NCBI GenBank assembly: GCA_963722495.1
Contig: CAVRND010000003.1
Span: forward strand, 62,001-126,000
Direction of reading: 5' to 3'
Length of the DNA: 64,000 bases
Source of the DNA: Hyphomicrobium_A sp963722495
Lineage (GTDB): Bacteria > Pseudomonadota > Alphaproteobacteria > Rhizobiales > Hyphomicrobiaceae
The position numbers and the translations under genes are program-made. Under the pieces are notes generated by a model. It was not told where the DNA came from. It searched no databases and worked only from the letters and a program-made list of their open reading frames with translations. Positions 17,759 through 29,215 of the stretch are shown here, in pieces (positions within the stretch are counted from its first letter, which is position 1; each line of letters starts with the position of its first letter).

Positions 17759-18845
17759 GTGAATTGGATCAATAACGTCGTCCGGCCAAAGATTCGCAGC
17801 TTCCTGACGACGAAGCGCGAGGTCCCCGATAATCTTTGGGTGAAGTGCCCCGAGAGCGGGCAGATGGTGTTCTACAAGGACCTTGAGGCGAACCAGTTCG
17901 TCGTTCCGGGCTCCGACCATCACATGCGCATGGCGGCCGACGTGCGCCTGCAGCACCTGTTCGACAACAGCCAGTTCACCCGCGTCGCCGTCCCGCCCGT
18001 CCCGCACGATCCGCTGAAATTCCGCGACGGCCGGCGCTACTCCGAGCGTCTCAAGGACGCCAAGGCAAACACCGAGCTCGACGATGCGGTGCTGGTTGCC
18101 GAGGGCAAGCTCGATGGCCAGGACATCGTCGCCGCGGCGCAGGACTTCCGCTTCATGGCCGGCTCGCTCGGCATGGCCGCCGGCGAGAGCCGTCATCACC
18201 GGCATGCTGCGCGCGGTCGAGAAAAAGACGCCCTTCATTCTGTTCGCCGCATCCGGCGGCGCGCGCATGCAGGAAGGCATCCTGTCGCTGATGCAGATGC
18301 CGCGCACGACGATTGCCGTGCAGCGCCTGCGCGAAGCCAAGCTTCCCTACATCGTCGTGCTCACCGATCCGACTACCGGCGGCGTCACCGCGTCCTATGC
18401 GATGCTGGGCGACATCCACATCGCCGAGCCCGGTGCGCTCATCTGCTTTGCCGGTCCGCGCGTCATCCAGCAGACCATCCGCGAGCAGCTGCCCGAAGGC
18501 TTCCAGCGCGCCGAGTATCTGCTGGCGCACGGCATGATCGATATGGTCGTGCACCGCCATAAGATGCGCGAAACGCTGAGCCGCATCACCCACCTGTTGA
18601 TGCACGCACCGGCCGTGAAGCACGACACAAAGAAGCTCAACGGTCATACCCATTACGCCAACGGCAGCACGGTCGACGCCAAGCTGATCGGAACGAGCAA
18701 CGGTTCCGGCCAAACGATCGAGGCCGAGATCCTCCCCCCCGAGCAGCGCTTCGAGGCAACTCGTCAGGACAATCGCGACAAGGCCCGCAGCGACGACGAC
18801 ACGCCGCCGACGCAGCGTTCGCTCCCCAAAGACAGACAGCACTGA
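17759..18845 (+). CDS. accD: Acetyl-CoA carboxylase carboxyltransferase subunit beta
   Basis: Forms the carboxyltransferase with AccA in the first step of fatty-acid synthesis. It begins with GTG at 17759 (MNWINNVVRPKI). The N-terminal zinc-ribbon position has only one of the four usual Cys: KCPESGQMVF is followed by VVPGSDHHM, where other bacteria have a CxxC pair. This loss is typical of Rhizobiales AccD. The crotonase-fold core contains FAASGGARMQEG and TDPTTGGVTASYAMLGD. A frame change near 18186 (AAGE to AVITGM) interrupts an otherwise complete protein of about 362 aa. The C-terminal tail is acidic and disordered. Confidence 0.97.
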
Positions 18846-18898
18846 TGTCGGCCATTGCTCCGGCCCGGACGCATAGGGCCTAACGGCGGGAGGGCCGC

Positions 18899-20242
18899 AT
18901 GCCGACGAGCGCCAAGCTCCTCGCCGAGATGAAGCTGCTGCATCCGCAGCTGATCGACCTATCGCTCGGCCGCGTCGTGCGCCTGCTGGGCAAGCTGGGC
19001 GATCCCCACAAGAAGCTGCCGCCGGTCGTGCACATCGCCGGCACCAACGGCAAGGGCTCGGTCACCGCATACCTGAAGGCGATCCTCGAAGCTGCGGGCG
19101 CGCGCGTGCACGTCTACACCTCGCCGCATCTCGTCCGCTTCCACGAGCGCATCGAGCTTGCCGGCCCGAGCGGCAAGGCGTTGCCCATCGGCGAAGAGAC
19201 GCTGGTCGACGTACTGACGCGCACGCAGGCGACCAACGGCAGCGACGACGTCACCCAGTTCGAGATCACCACCGCGGCGGCTTTTCTTGCCTTTGCCGAG
19301 CAGCCGGCCGACGTGCTGCTGCTCGAGGTGGGTCTGGGTGGACGGCTCGATGCCACCAACGTCGTCGACCGCCCGGTGCTCGACGTGATCACGCCGATCT
19401 CGCTCGACCATTCCGAAAAGCTCGGCGCCACGCTGCCGAAGATCGCGGCCGAAAAAGCCGGCATTCTACGCGCCGGCGTACCGGCGGTGATTTCGCAGCA
19501 GGAGCCGGAGGCCGAGGACGTCATCCGCGCCGAGGCATTGCGCGTCGGTGCGCCGCTCATCGTGTGGGGCGAGCAGTTCGACGCCTACGAGCAGCGCGGC
19601 CGTCTCGTAGTGCAACTTGAGGAGCTGTTACTTGACCTGCCGTTGCCGGTGCTCATCGGCCGCCATCAGATCGTCAACGCCGGCACGGCCGTTGCCGCGG
19701 CGTTGCGTCTTGCCGCCGACCTGCCGCATCTGGGTCTCGGCGAGCGCGCCATCGAGCAGGGCCTCACGTCAGCCCGCTGGCCGGCGCGCATGCAACGGCT
19801 CGATGCCGGCCCGCTGCCGTCGCTGCTCAAGCCGGGCTCGGAGCTATGGCTCGACGGCGGCCATAATCCGGCTGCCGGCCGTGCTCTCGCACAGACCATG
19901 GCTGACCTCGAAGAGCGGGCGCCCAAGCCGCTGCATCTCATTGTCGGCATGATGGGTCTCAAGGACGCCGGCGGTTTTCTTTCCGCCTTCCGCGGCCTTG
20001 CCAGCCACGTCGTCACCGTGCCCATCCCCGGTGCGCACGAGGCGCCGCACGCACCCGAGGCGTTGGCCGAAACGGCGCGTGAGGTGGGCCTCAAGGCGGA
20101 GAGCGTTTCCGACGTTGGCGCCGCGCTGAAGCGCACCGACGCTTATGAGCCAGGCCCGAAGCGCATCCTCATTTGCGGCTCCTTGTACCTCGCCGGGCAC
20201 GTGCTCGGCCTGCAGGAAGGCGTCGAGCCGCAGGCGAACTAG
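18899..20242 (+). CDS. folC: Bifunctional folylpolyglutamate synthase / dihydrofolate synthase
   Basis: Adds glutamate to dihydropteroate and extends folate polyglutamate tails. The product is 447 aa of the Mur-ligase type. The P-loop is HIAGTNGKGSV, followed by the omega-loop region, YTSPHLVRFHERI, the magnesium site LLEVGLGGRLDATNVV and the C-terminal LDGGHNPAAGRAL. The ATG at 18899 follows GGGAGGG. The frame is intact. It closes the trp-acc cluster. Confidence 0.96.
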   Translation: MPTSAKLLAEMKLLHPQLIDLSLGRVVRLLGKLGDPHKKLPPVVHIAGTNGKGSVTAYLKAILEAAGARVHVYTSPHLVRFHERIELAGPSGKALPIGEETLVDVLTRTQATNGSDDVTQFEITTAAAFLAFAEQPADVLLLEVGLGGRLDATNVVDRPVLDVITPISLDHSEKLGATLPKIAAEKAGILRAGVPAVISQQEPEAEDVIRAEALRVGAPLIVWGEQFDAYEQRGRLVVQLEELLLDLPLPVLIGRHQIVNAGTAVAAALRLAADLPHLGLGERAIEQGLTSARWPARMQRLDAGPLPSLLKPGSELWLDGGHNPAAGRALAQTMADLEERAPKPLHLIVGMMGLKDAGGFLSAFRGLASHVVTVPIPGAHEAPHAPEALAETAREVGLKAESVSDVGAALKRTDAYEPGPKRILICGSLYLAGHVLGLQEGVEPQAN

Positions 20243-20352
20243 CGCCTTTCCGCCAGAATTCCATAATACGACAGCGACGAGTCACGTGGGGAACAGGCGC
20301 CACGTGCGCATGCGGCTACGTAAGCGGCCGGACCAATTTCCTGGGCGCGTTC

Positions 20353-21678
20353 ATGGCCGCACACTGCGAAATCTCTCGCGACATCCCCAACCTAGCGTAT
20401 GCGCTGGCGCGGCCGAACCACGCCATCGAGCGCAATCCCAGCGACGCGGACGCTTACGTGGCGCGCGGCGCCGCCTACGAGGGCGGCGGCGACTTCAAGC
20501 GCGCTCTGGCCGATTATGCGCGTGCCATCGAACTCGATAAGGACCACATCGACGCCCATTTCGCGCGCGGTTATGCCAGCCTCATGCTGCGCGACTGGTT
20601 CACTGCCACGGCAGACTTCAGCAAGGTCGTGGCCGCGCAGCCTGAACGCTTTCACGCCTACTATCTGCGCGCGCACGCCTATGACCTATGGGGCAAGCGC
20701 GATCTCGCCCTCGCCGATTTCTCGCGCGTCATCGCACTCGTTCCCGACCACGCGCACGCTCTGCTCGGCCGCGCCAGCGTCCATGAGGACACGGGCGCCT
20801 GGGCTCCGGCGCTGGCCGACTACGACGCGGCGCTCGCCATCGACATGCAGATGTCGGCGGCCTACTGCGGACGCGGGCGCATCTATCGCGAGCTGGGCGA
20901 CATCGACCGCTCCATTGCCGAGTACGAGCTGGCGCTGCGATTGGAGCCGACATCCGTCGTGGCGCTGAACGGCCGGGCGATCGGCTACGACCTAAAGGCG
21001 GATTTCGATCGTTCGCTGCCCGACTATGACCGGGCGCTCACTCTCGATCCCGACAGTGCCTTCACCTACAACAATCGGGGCTACGCCTATAAGCTGAAAG
21101 GCGAGCACGAGCGCGCGCTGGCCGACTACTCGCGCTCCATCGATTTGGATGTCGATGGCGCCATCGCCTATCTCAACCGCGCCGGGCTGCATTATCTGCG
21201 CAACGACTACGCGCTGGCGATCGAGGACTTCGACAAGGCCATCGAGCTTCCGATGCCGCCGGCAAAGCTCGCCAATGCCTATGGAGGCCGTGCCAACTGC
21301 TGGCTCATGATGCGCCAGCCGGACGAGGCCATCGCCGACTACACGCGGGCGCTCGATCTCGACCCGAACGATATCGCGAGCTACCGCTATCGGGCGCGGG
21401 TGTACGAGGACAAGGCGGACTTTGCCGCCGCCATCGCCGATCTCGACCGCGCCATCGAGATTGCGGGGCAAGACGCCGACGCGGCGCTATACGCGCAGCG
21501 CGCCCACGTTCATTATTTCGTTGGAGAGCGGCGCCGGGCCGTCGCCGATCTCGGCGTTGCCATCGTCATGCAGCCGGACGACGCCGAGCTCTACGTCACG
21601 CGCAGCCTCATCAACCTCAAGCGGCTGCGCCCATTCGCCAGCGCCGCCGACCTCTGGCGCGCCTTCAAGCTCATGTAG
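20353..21678 (+). CDS. Tetratricopeptide-repeat protein
   Basis: About 441 aa made almost wholly of TPR units of 34 residues, ten or more, with the pattern AYxxRGxxYxxxGDxxxALxDYxxAIxLDP (examples: GAAYEGGGDFKRALADYARA, GYAYKLKGEHERALADYSRS). Such solenoids bind partner proteins. The start at 20353 is a choice: an in-frame ATG at 20173 overlaps folC and gives an Arg-rich leader, so it is rejected. No convincing signal peptide is seen, so a cytosolic scaffold is likeliest. It is convergent with uvrD, with 11 bases between the two genes. Confidence 0.85.
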   Translation: MAAHCEISRDIPNLAYALARPNHAIERNPSDADAYVARGAAYEGGGDFKRALADYARAIELDKDHIDAHFARGYASLMLRDWFTATADFSKVVAAQPERFHAYYLRAHAYDLWGKRDLALADFSRVIALVPDHAHALLGRASVHEDTGAWAPALADYDAALAIDMQMSAAYCGRGRIYRELGDIDRSIAEYELALRLEPTSVVALNGRAIGYDLKADFDRSLPDYDRALTLDPDSAFTYNNRGYAYKLKGEHERALADYSRSIDLDVDGAIAYLNRAGLHYLRNDYALAIEDFDKAIELPMPPAKLANAYGGRANCWLMMRQPDEAIADYTRALDLDPNDIASYRYRARVYEDKADFAAAIADLDRAIEIAGQDADAALYAQRAHVHYFVGERRRAVADLGVAIVMQPDDAELYVTRSLINLKRLRPFASAADLWRAFKLM

Positions 21679-21689
21679 CTGGCTCGGCG

Positions 21690-24235
21690 TTACGCGCGGT
21701 CGACGAAGCTGTCGACGACGCGCTTGCGGCCGGCTTCGTCGAACTCGATCGTCAGCTTGTTGCCGTCGACGTCGGTCACCGTGCCGGTGCCGAACTTCTG
21801 GTGCATCACGCGCTCGCCGCGCTTGTAGACGGCGCTTTCGCTCGATGCGGCAACCAGCTCGCCCTCGATGGTCAGCGGCCCGCGCGCCTTGCGCTGATCC
21901 GACGGGCTCCACTTCTTCGTCTCTTTTGGTGCGCTCCTGGGCGCGCTGCCAGCCGGGCGTATCGTACGTGCCCTCGAACGGCGGGGCGTCGTCGAAGCGG
22001 CTGCGGCCGTAGCCGCCGCGCCCGAACGTGCCGCCGAAGTTCTGGTAGGCGCCGCCGAACGGCATCTTGGGTTCGCTCACCTCGACGTGCGCCTCGGGCA
22101 ATTCGTCGACGAAGCGCGACGGCAGCGCCGACTGGTAAAGCCCGCGGTTGCGGCGGTTCTGCGCGAACGAGACCTTGGCGATGCGCCGCGCGCGCGTCAG
22201 CCCGACATAGGCGAGCCGCCGCTCCTCCTCCAGGCCGGCTTGTCCGCTTTCATCGAGGCTGCGCTGGTGCGGGAACAGGCCTTCCTCCCAGCCGGGCAGG
22301 AACACGACCTCGAACTCCAGGCCCTTGGCGGCGTGCAGCGTCATCACCGACACCTTCTGCCCGTCGCCCGCCTGCTCAGTGTCCATGACGAGGCTGACGT
22401 GCTCGAGGAAACCTTCGAGCGTGTCGAACTCGTGCATGAAGCGTACGAGCTCCTTCAAGTTCTCCAGCCGTGATTGCGCCTGCGGGCTCTTGTCCGCCTG
22501 CCACATCGCCGTGTAGCCGAACTCATCCAGGATCAGCTCGGCAAGCTCGGTGTGCTTCATGTGGCCGATATGGCTGCGCCAGCGCTCGAAGCTGGCGACG
22601 AGGTCGGCGAGCGACTTGCGCGCCTTGCCGGGCAGTTCCTCGGTCTCGATGATCATCTGCGCCGCCTGGTACATCGGGATCGACCGCGCGCGGCCCAGCT
22701 CGTGCACGCGCTTCACCGACGTGTCGCCGAGGCCGCGCTTGGGCACGTTGATGATGCGCTCGAACTTGAGGTCGTTGGCCGGGTTGGCGGCGATCTCGAG
22801 ATAGGCGATGGCGTCCTTGATTTCCTGGCGCTCGTAGAAGCGCGGGCCGCCGATGACGCGGTAGGGCAGCCCCATGGTGATGAAGCGGTCTTCGAAGGCG
22901 CGCATCTGGAACGAGGCGCGCACCAGGATCGCTATCTGGTTGAGCGGCTGGTTGGAGCGCTTCTGCATCGCCTCGATGTCATCGCCGATGCCGCGCGCTT
23001 CCTCCTCGTCGTCCCACACGGCCGAGACCGTCACCTTGGTGCCGTGCTCGCCGTCGGTGAACAGCGTCTTGCCGAGACGGCCGGTGTTGGCCGAGATCAA
23101 GCCCGAGGCCGCGCCGAGGATGTGGCCGGTCGAGCGGTAGTTGCGTTCCAGGCGGATGACCTTGGCGCCGGGGAAGTCCTTGTCGAAGCGCAGGATGTTG
23201 TCGACCTCGGCGCCGCGCCAGCCGTAGATCGACTGGTCGTCGTCGCCGACGCAGCAGATGTTGGGCGAGCCCTGGGCGAGCAGCCGCAGCCACAGGTACT
23301 GCGCGACGTTGGTGTCCTGGTACTCGTCGACGAGGATGTAGCGGAAGCGGCGCTGGTAGTCGGCGAGCACGTCCGGGTGCTCCGTGAACAGGCGCAGGTT
23401 CTCCAGCAGCAGATCGCCGAAGTCGCAGGCGTTGAGCTCCTTCAGGCGCTTCTGGTAGGCGGCGTAGAGCTGCGCGCCCTTGCCCGAGGCAAAGCCGAAG
23501 GCTTCGCCCGCCGGCACCTTCTCCGGCGTCAGCCCGCGGTTCTTCCAGCTGTCGATCAGCGAAGCCAGCTGGCGCGCCGGCCAGCGGTCCTTGTCGAGGC
23601 CTTCCGCCTCGATCACCTGCTTCAGCAGGCGGATCTGGTCGTCGGTGTCGAGGATGGTGAAGCCGGACTTGAGGCCCGACCAGCTCGGCGTGGCGGCGCA
23701 GGATCTTGACGCCGATGGAGTGGAACGTGCCGAGCCACGGCATGCCCTCGACGGCGCCGCCGACGAGATTGCCGACGCGCTCCTTCATCTCGCGCGCCGC
23801 CTTGTTGGTGAAGGTGACGGAGAGAACCTGGCCCGGGAAGGCGCGGCGGGTGGCGAGGATGTGCGCGATGCGCGCCGTCAGCACGCGCGTCTTGCCGGTG
23901 CCGGCGCCGGCAAGGACCAGCACCGGGCCGTCGAGCGCCTCGACCGCCTCGCGCTGCTCAGGATTTAGGCCGTCGAGATAAGCGGCCGGCGCCGTCTGCG
24001 CCGGTTGGGAGCCCTGCAACGCGCGGGCCGAGATGGGCAGGCGCGGAGGCTGCGGCTGGGCGGCCGGCAGGTCGAACGGCGGATCGTCGGCCTCGGCACT
24101 ACTTGGCCGCCGCCTTCGGCAGCGCGATTCGGCCGCCTTCGGCAGCGTTGGCACGGCCTCGGGCAGATCGAACGGCGGCTCGTCCGCGTCGTCCGAGGGA
24201 GCCGCGTTCGCCAAATGTTTTCCGCTTTGCGCCAT
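21690..24235 (-). CDS. uvrD: ATP-dependent DNA helicase UvrD/PcrA
   Basis: SF1A 3'-5' helicase of nucleotide-excision and mismatch repair. There is a disordered acidic N-terminal extension of about 75 residues with two PPFDLP repeats. Motif I is AGAGTGKT, Ia TFTNKAAREMKER, II VDEYQDTN, III GDDDQSIYGWRGA, IV RLERNYRST, V VMTLHAAKGLEFEVVF and VI AYVGLTRAR. The C-terminal Tudor-like tail, in another frame, reads VYKRGERVMHQKFGTGTV. One extra base near 23675 (LVGPQ to LVGLKSGFTILDTDDQ) and one change near 21918 break the frame. Joined, it is about 845 aa. Confidence 0.96.
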
Positions 24236-24637
24236 GCTTTCCGAACTATATCACCGAGGCCCGAGGGGCAACGGCCGCAGGGGCGCCACCCACATCAGAT
24301 ATCGGGTGACATATGGGGTGCGGGGCCTCGATATTCCGCCTCGGCGCCCCTTTAATGTTGCCCGTGCTTGCGCCATTTTTCTGTTGTCCGGCCGTGAAAT
24401 GGTCTCCGGGTCATGCTGAAAGCATGCCTCCGGCATGACATCGTGATCCAGACATGGGAAAGCGAATAAGCTAAGGTGCGCGCCGACCGATCTGAGGGCG
24501 GACCATGTCCTTGCCGCCGCTTGCGTCATCGGCTCGAACAATCAAGACAGGCATGCCGTCTGGGGCGCAGGGGCGTCACACGGCTCAGCAGTTTCCGCAG
24601 AGATGACCGCATGCCGATCGGGTTTCTGGAAGACTAG
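24236..24637. other. Intergenic region, uvrD to asmA
   Basis: About 400 bases between the divergent uvrD and asmA starts. I see no convincing gene: a minus-strand frame at 24251-24541 has mixed composition and no ribosome site. A small inverted motif (TCATGC...GCATGA, about 24412-24441) is present. The promoters of both flanking genes must lie here. I do not recognise their -35/-10 elements with confidence. Confidence 0.4.
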
Positions 24638-27600
24638 ATGAGCAACTGGCTTCTTTACATCGCGGGGCTGTTCTCGCTGGCCCTTGCGGCGCTGTTCGCC
24701 GTCCCGAACTTCATCGACTGGAACGGATACCGCGGCGTGTTCGAGGAGGAAGCGACCCGCATCCTCGGCCGCGAGGTGCGTGTCGGCGGCGACGTCAATG
24801 TCCGCTTCCTGCCGTCGCCCTACGTGAGCTTCGAGAAGCTCCGCATCGCCGACCCCAGCGGTTCGACCGGCGAGCCGTTCTTCCGCGCCGACAGCTTCAC
24901 AATGCGCCTTTCGGCGCCACCGCTGTTGAAGGGCATCATCGAAGCCAACGAGATCGTGCTCGAGAAGCCGGTCCTCCGCCTTGCCGTCGACGCCGAGGGC
25001 AGCGGCAACTGGCGCAGCTTCTCCATCGCCGAGGGCTCGCTGCCGTTCGTGCCGGCAGGCGTCAGCCTGCAGTCGCTCAAGATTGTCGACGGCGTCATCG
25101 CCTTCCACGGGCCGAAGGGCATCGGCTTTGCCGAACTCGACGGCCTCAACGGCGAATTGAAAGCCGAATCCATCGATGGCCCGTTCGCCTTCAAGGGCAT
25201 CACCAAATACAAGGGTGCCGACCGCGACGTGCGCATCTCCACCGGCCCGAGGGAGGCCGACGGCGGCATCCGCTTCAAAGCGATGGTGCGCGGCACGACT
25301 GGTGCCACAAGCATTTACACTGTTGACGGTCGCCTCGACGACCTCAAGGGCCGCCCACGTGTCTCGGGCGAGCTGACCGCGAAGCTGGCGCTTGCCGAGG
25401 GCGACGTACCCGGGGCGGCCGCACCGGTAGCCGTGCCGCCGCCCGTGATACCTGCCTTTGCACCGACAACGACGCCCGGCGCAGGCACTGCCGGCACGAA
25501 CACTCCGGGCACGAGCACTCCAGGGACAAGTGCGCCCGTCGCGGCGCCGGTCGCCGGCGAGAAGGCAGCGGTGCCGCTCATCGACTTCAAGTCGCGCATC
25601 TCCGGCGATGCCAAGGGTCTTCGCCTCGACGACATCGCGGTTTCTTTCCAGCATGTCGGTCAGCCGCAGCTCATTTCCGGTTCGGCCACGGCGACGTGGA
25701 CGGAAGCTCTGAATGTCGAGATGAGCCTTGCCTCGCGCTGGCTCGACCTCGATCGCGTGGCCAAGCTGCAGGAAGGCGCCGGCAGTCCATTCGAGACGGC
25801 GCGCAACTTCATCCTGGCGATGATGGAAGCGTTGCCGAAAAACGCCGACAGCAAGGTCAACTTCGATCTCGATCAGGCGAGCCTCGGCGGCGAGGCCGTC
25901 AGCGGCATCAAGCTGGAAGTGGCGCGCGCCCAGGGGGTGCTGCTGCTCAGCAATCTGCGCGCCGGTCTGCCTGGCGGCTCCAAGCTGGCGCTCGACGGCG
26001 CCGTCGCCGATGCCGCCACCGGACAGGCCTTCCGCGGCGACCTCACGCTGCACGGCACCAGCCTCGCCCGTTTCCTCGATTGGGCGGCAAAGGACAAGGC
26101 GCTGGCCGAGTCGGTGCGCAGCGAAGGACCGTTCTCGCTGCAGGGGCGCCTTGCCATGAGCGAGAACGGCATCGCCCTCACCGAGGCCGGCGCCGAGATC
26201 GCCGGGCGCCCGATCACTGGCGAAGTGCATTACAGCATGAAGGATCGCCGCCGCCTTGCCATCGTGCTGGAGGGCAGCGAGATCGACGCCGCCCAGCTGT
26301 GGCCGACGGGTGTGAGCGCACTCAAGCGCGTGTTGGCTGGCACCAATCCCGAGGCTGCCGCGGCGGAGAAGCCGTCGCAGTTCGCTTGGCTCGACACGAC
26401 GACGACGGACCTGCATCTGCGCCTGCGCACGGGCGAACTCATCACTGACCGCGGCAAGCTGCGCGACGTCGATCTGGACGTCGGCGTCGAGCAGGGGCGC
26501 CTCATGATGCGCGCCTGCAAGTTTGTCGCCGCCGACGGCTTGCAGCTCGAGATCGAAGGCAATGTCGCCGACGCGACGAAGAGTCCCCGCGGTTCGTTGC
26601 AGTGGGTCTTCGGTGCGCCGAGCAAGGAAGCCTACGCGACGCTGGTGCAGATGTTCGATCTGCCGGACGCGGTGCGCGCGCAGGCGGACGCCTTCGCGGC
26701 GCTTGCCCCCATGCGCATCGCCGGCACCGTCCGGCTCGGCGAGCGCCAAGCCGGCGCGGCCGACATTGCAGCCGACGGCAGCGTGCAGAGCAACGGCCGG
26801 CTCGTTGCATCGGCGCTGCTCGACGGCGGCTTGGGCAACTGGCGTCGCGCCGCCGCCGACATCACCGCGACCATTGACAGCCCCGATGTTTCGCCGGTGG
26901 TCATCGGTCTTGGTTCGCGCTCTGGCTCCGCACCCACGATCGCTACCGCTCCGCAAGCGGGCGAGATTTTCCTCAAGGCGGTCGGCACACCGGTCAAGGG
27001 CATGACGACATCCGCGTCGGCCAAGGCGCCGGCGCTGTTCGTCGGCTACGACGGCCGCGTGGTGCTGCCCGACGACGGCGGCCGCGTTCTCGACGGCGAC
27101 CTGCGCGTCTCGGCGAGCGGCCTGAGCGACGTCATGGCCGTTGCCGGCCTCGGTTCGGGCGCGGCGCTGAGCGAAACGCCCATCGTGGGCACCATCAAGC
27201 TCGGTTCCGCCGACCGCGCCATCGAACTGAAGCCGCTGCAGCTGACCATCGGCGGCAGCCGCATCGGCGGCAGCGTCGCGCTTTCTTATCCGAGCGAGGG
27301 CCCGGCCATCGTTACCGGTCAGGTCGAGGTCGACAGCGCCACGGTATCGGGCCTCCTCGGCCTGGCGCTCGATCGCAAGCAGGTGGCGGAGGCGCCGGGC
27401 GCCGAGCCGCTCGCAGCCGGCAGGACGATCTGGCCCGAGCATGCATTCGACTTTGCTGCGCTCGACGGCATCGAGGGCAAGCTCGATGTCGGTTTCGGCA
27501 GTCTCGTTTTGACCGACGGCATGGCCGTTGCCAATGCGCGCGCGCAGATCGCGCTGGCGCCCGGCAAGATCACGGTGAGCAAGCTCGAGGGCAAGGTTCT

Positions 27601-28727
27601 GGGCGGCGAACTCGTGAGCAACGTGGCGCTGGAGCGGGCACCGGGCGGTGCCAACCTCGCCGGCGATCTCAGCATCAGCGACATGCATATCAATCGGCCG
27701 CGCCGCAGGCGCCTCGCCGACCGCCGCCCCGCCGAAGGATGCGGTGGCTTCGCTGACACTCGAATTCTCCGGCCGCGCTTCGACCCCCGGCGCACTGGTC
27801 TCGGCCGCCACCGGCAAGGGCGAGCTGAAGCTCGGCGAGATCTCCATGCATGCGCCGACGCCGCTCGCCGTGGTGGCGACGTCCGACGCCGTGCTGTCGG
27901 GCCAGGCCGGCGGCAGCGGCGAGCAGCTCGCCACCGCGCTGCGCGCGCAGATCGACGCCAGCGCGGTGCCGGTGGGTCCGCGCACCATCCCGATCGAGAT
28001 TGCCGACGGAGCCGCCAAGCTGGCGCTCGTCACGCTCAACTCCGACGCCGGCACGACCAAGGTCGAGACGACCATCGATCTCGCCTCGCTGGTGGTCGAC
28101 AGCGCCTGGCTCGCCGAACCGAAGGCGCCCGATGTCGTGCAGGCCGACAAGCCGCGCGGCGGCGCACTGCCGAGCGTCGGCATCGTCTACACCGGCCCGC
28201 TCGCCAATGCGTGGGCGCTGGAATCGCGCATCACCGCCGAGCCGCTGGAGCGCGAGCTCGCCATCCGCAAGATGGAGCTCGACGCCGATCAGCTCGAGCG
28301 CCTGCGCAACGCGGACGCAGAGCGCGCCCGCCGCGACGACGAGCGGCGCCGTGCGCTCGAAGCCGATCAGGGCAGCATCGTACCGGCACCCGTCGCGCCG
28401 GCTCCCGTGCCGGCAGGACCGCTCGCGCCGCAGCCATCCGCCAACGTTGCCGCTCCATACGACCCCGCCGCACCGCCGGCCGCCGAGGTCGCGCCTGCCA
28501 TTCCGCCGAGCAGCGCCAGCGCGCCCGGCGTGCTGGTGCCGCCGGCTCCCGGCGAAGCGCAAGCTGTCGTGCCGGGCGCCGTCGATCCGACGACCGGCGC
28601 CGTTCCAACGGACGCGGGTAGCATAACACCGGATGCACAGGGCGGCGGCTACCGCCCGCGCTCGCGCCCGCAACGGCAGTTGCAGGTCCGCGATCAAGTG
28701 ATGCGCAACCTCAACAACGCCAACTGA
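24638..28727 (+). CDS. AsmA-family large envelope protein
   Basis: About 1362 aa. An N-terminal inner-membrane helix (LLYIAGLFSLALAALFAVPNF) is followed by the AsmA start WNGYRGVFEEEATRILGREV and FLPSPYVSFEKLRI. A long, beta-rich periplasmic body has repeated AsmA_2-like segments. AsmA/TamB/YhdP relatives are bridge-like proteins implicated in lipid transfer to the outer membrane. Two low-complexity Pro/Thr/Ala stretches occur, at about 268-310 (TTTPGAGTAG and NTPGTSTPGT repeats) and in the last 150 residues. A frame change near 27700 shifts the last third; it resumes as KDAVASLTLEFSGRAS and ends RNLNNAN. The ends of this gene and the minus-strand RHH gene overlap by 34 bases. Confidence 0.9.
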
Positions 28728-29005
28728 CGGCTCGGCGCCTTCAGCGGCGCCGGCAGCGATCGCTTGCGGAAGTAGTCAAGGATCCAGACGCGAACCGCGC
28801 TCGACAGGCCGGCTTCGCCGCGCCCCGCGTCGATCGTCGCGACGAGCCCGGCGAGCGTGCTCTTCTCCATCGCGGCCGCCTGCTGCAGGGCCTCCCAAAA
28901 CGGGGCCTCCATCGAGATCGACGTGCGGTGGCCCTTGATGGCGAACGAACGCTTCAGGGGACGCGCGTCCCGCTGCTTTTTCTCATGCGGGGCGTCGGCC
29001 GGCAT
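28694..29005 (-). CDS. Ribbon-helix-helix domain protein
   Basis: A 103-residue protein of the alphaproteobacterial RHH_4-like family. The N-terminus is basic (KRSFAIKGHRTSISM), with the beta-ribbon SFAIKGHRTSISMEAPFW followed by helices LQQAAAMEKSTLAGLVATID and SSAVRVWILDYFRK. Such proteins bind DNA as dimers. It starts directly after the DUF4169 stop (TAAATG), the last gene of the ccdA-ccdB-DUF4169-RHH run. Its 3' end overlaps the asmA 3' end by 34 bases in convergent orientation. Confidence 0.83.
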   Translation of the reverse strand: MPADAPHEKKQRDARPLKRSFAIKGHRTSISMEAPFWEALQQAAAMEKSTLAGLVATIDAGRGEAGLSSAVRVWILDYFRKRSLPAPLKAPSRQLALLRLRIT

Positions 29006-29212
29006 TTACTTGGCGGGCTCGTCGTCGTTGCCGCCGCTTTCGCGGCGCTGCGCTTCGAGGCGTCGCGCTTCGAGATCCCGTTCGGCCTGCGTGACTTTGC
29101 GCTCGGCTTTGCTGCGGCCGAACTTGGCGCGGTTTTCCTCCGCGAGCGCGTCCGCCTCGCGGCGCTCCTTCGCCTTGCGCGCCTGTCGCAAGTTGATGAT
29201 CTCGGCGCTCAT
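29006..29212 (-). CDS. DUF4169 family protein
   Basis: A 68-residue charged helical protein of the alphaproteobacterial DUF4169 family. It starts SAEIINLRQARKAKERRE and contains the conserved NRAKFGRSKAERK and LEARRLEAQRRE motifs. Function is unknown; its usual neighbours are fumC and an RHH protein, as here. It lies between ccdB (four-base gap) and the RHH gene (stop adjoins start), so all are probably one transcript. Confidence 0.88.
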   Translation of the reverse strand: MSAEIINLRQARKAKERREADALAEENRAKFGRSKAERKVTQAERDLEARRLEAQRRESGGNDDEPAK

Positions 29213-29215
29213 CGT

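Noticed and set aside
24251..24541. 96-codon minus-strand frame in the uvrD-asmA gap
   Set aside because: No ribosome site, no plausible fold and mixed composition.
24542..28183. 1213-codon open frame opposite asmA
   Set aside because: Shadow of a high-GC gene on the other strand; Arg/Ala/Asp-rich without domain motifs, while the plus strand shows clear AsmA motifs.
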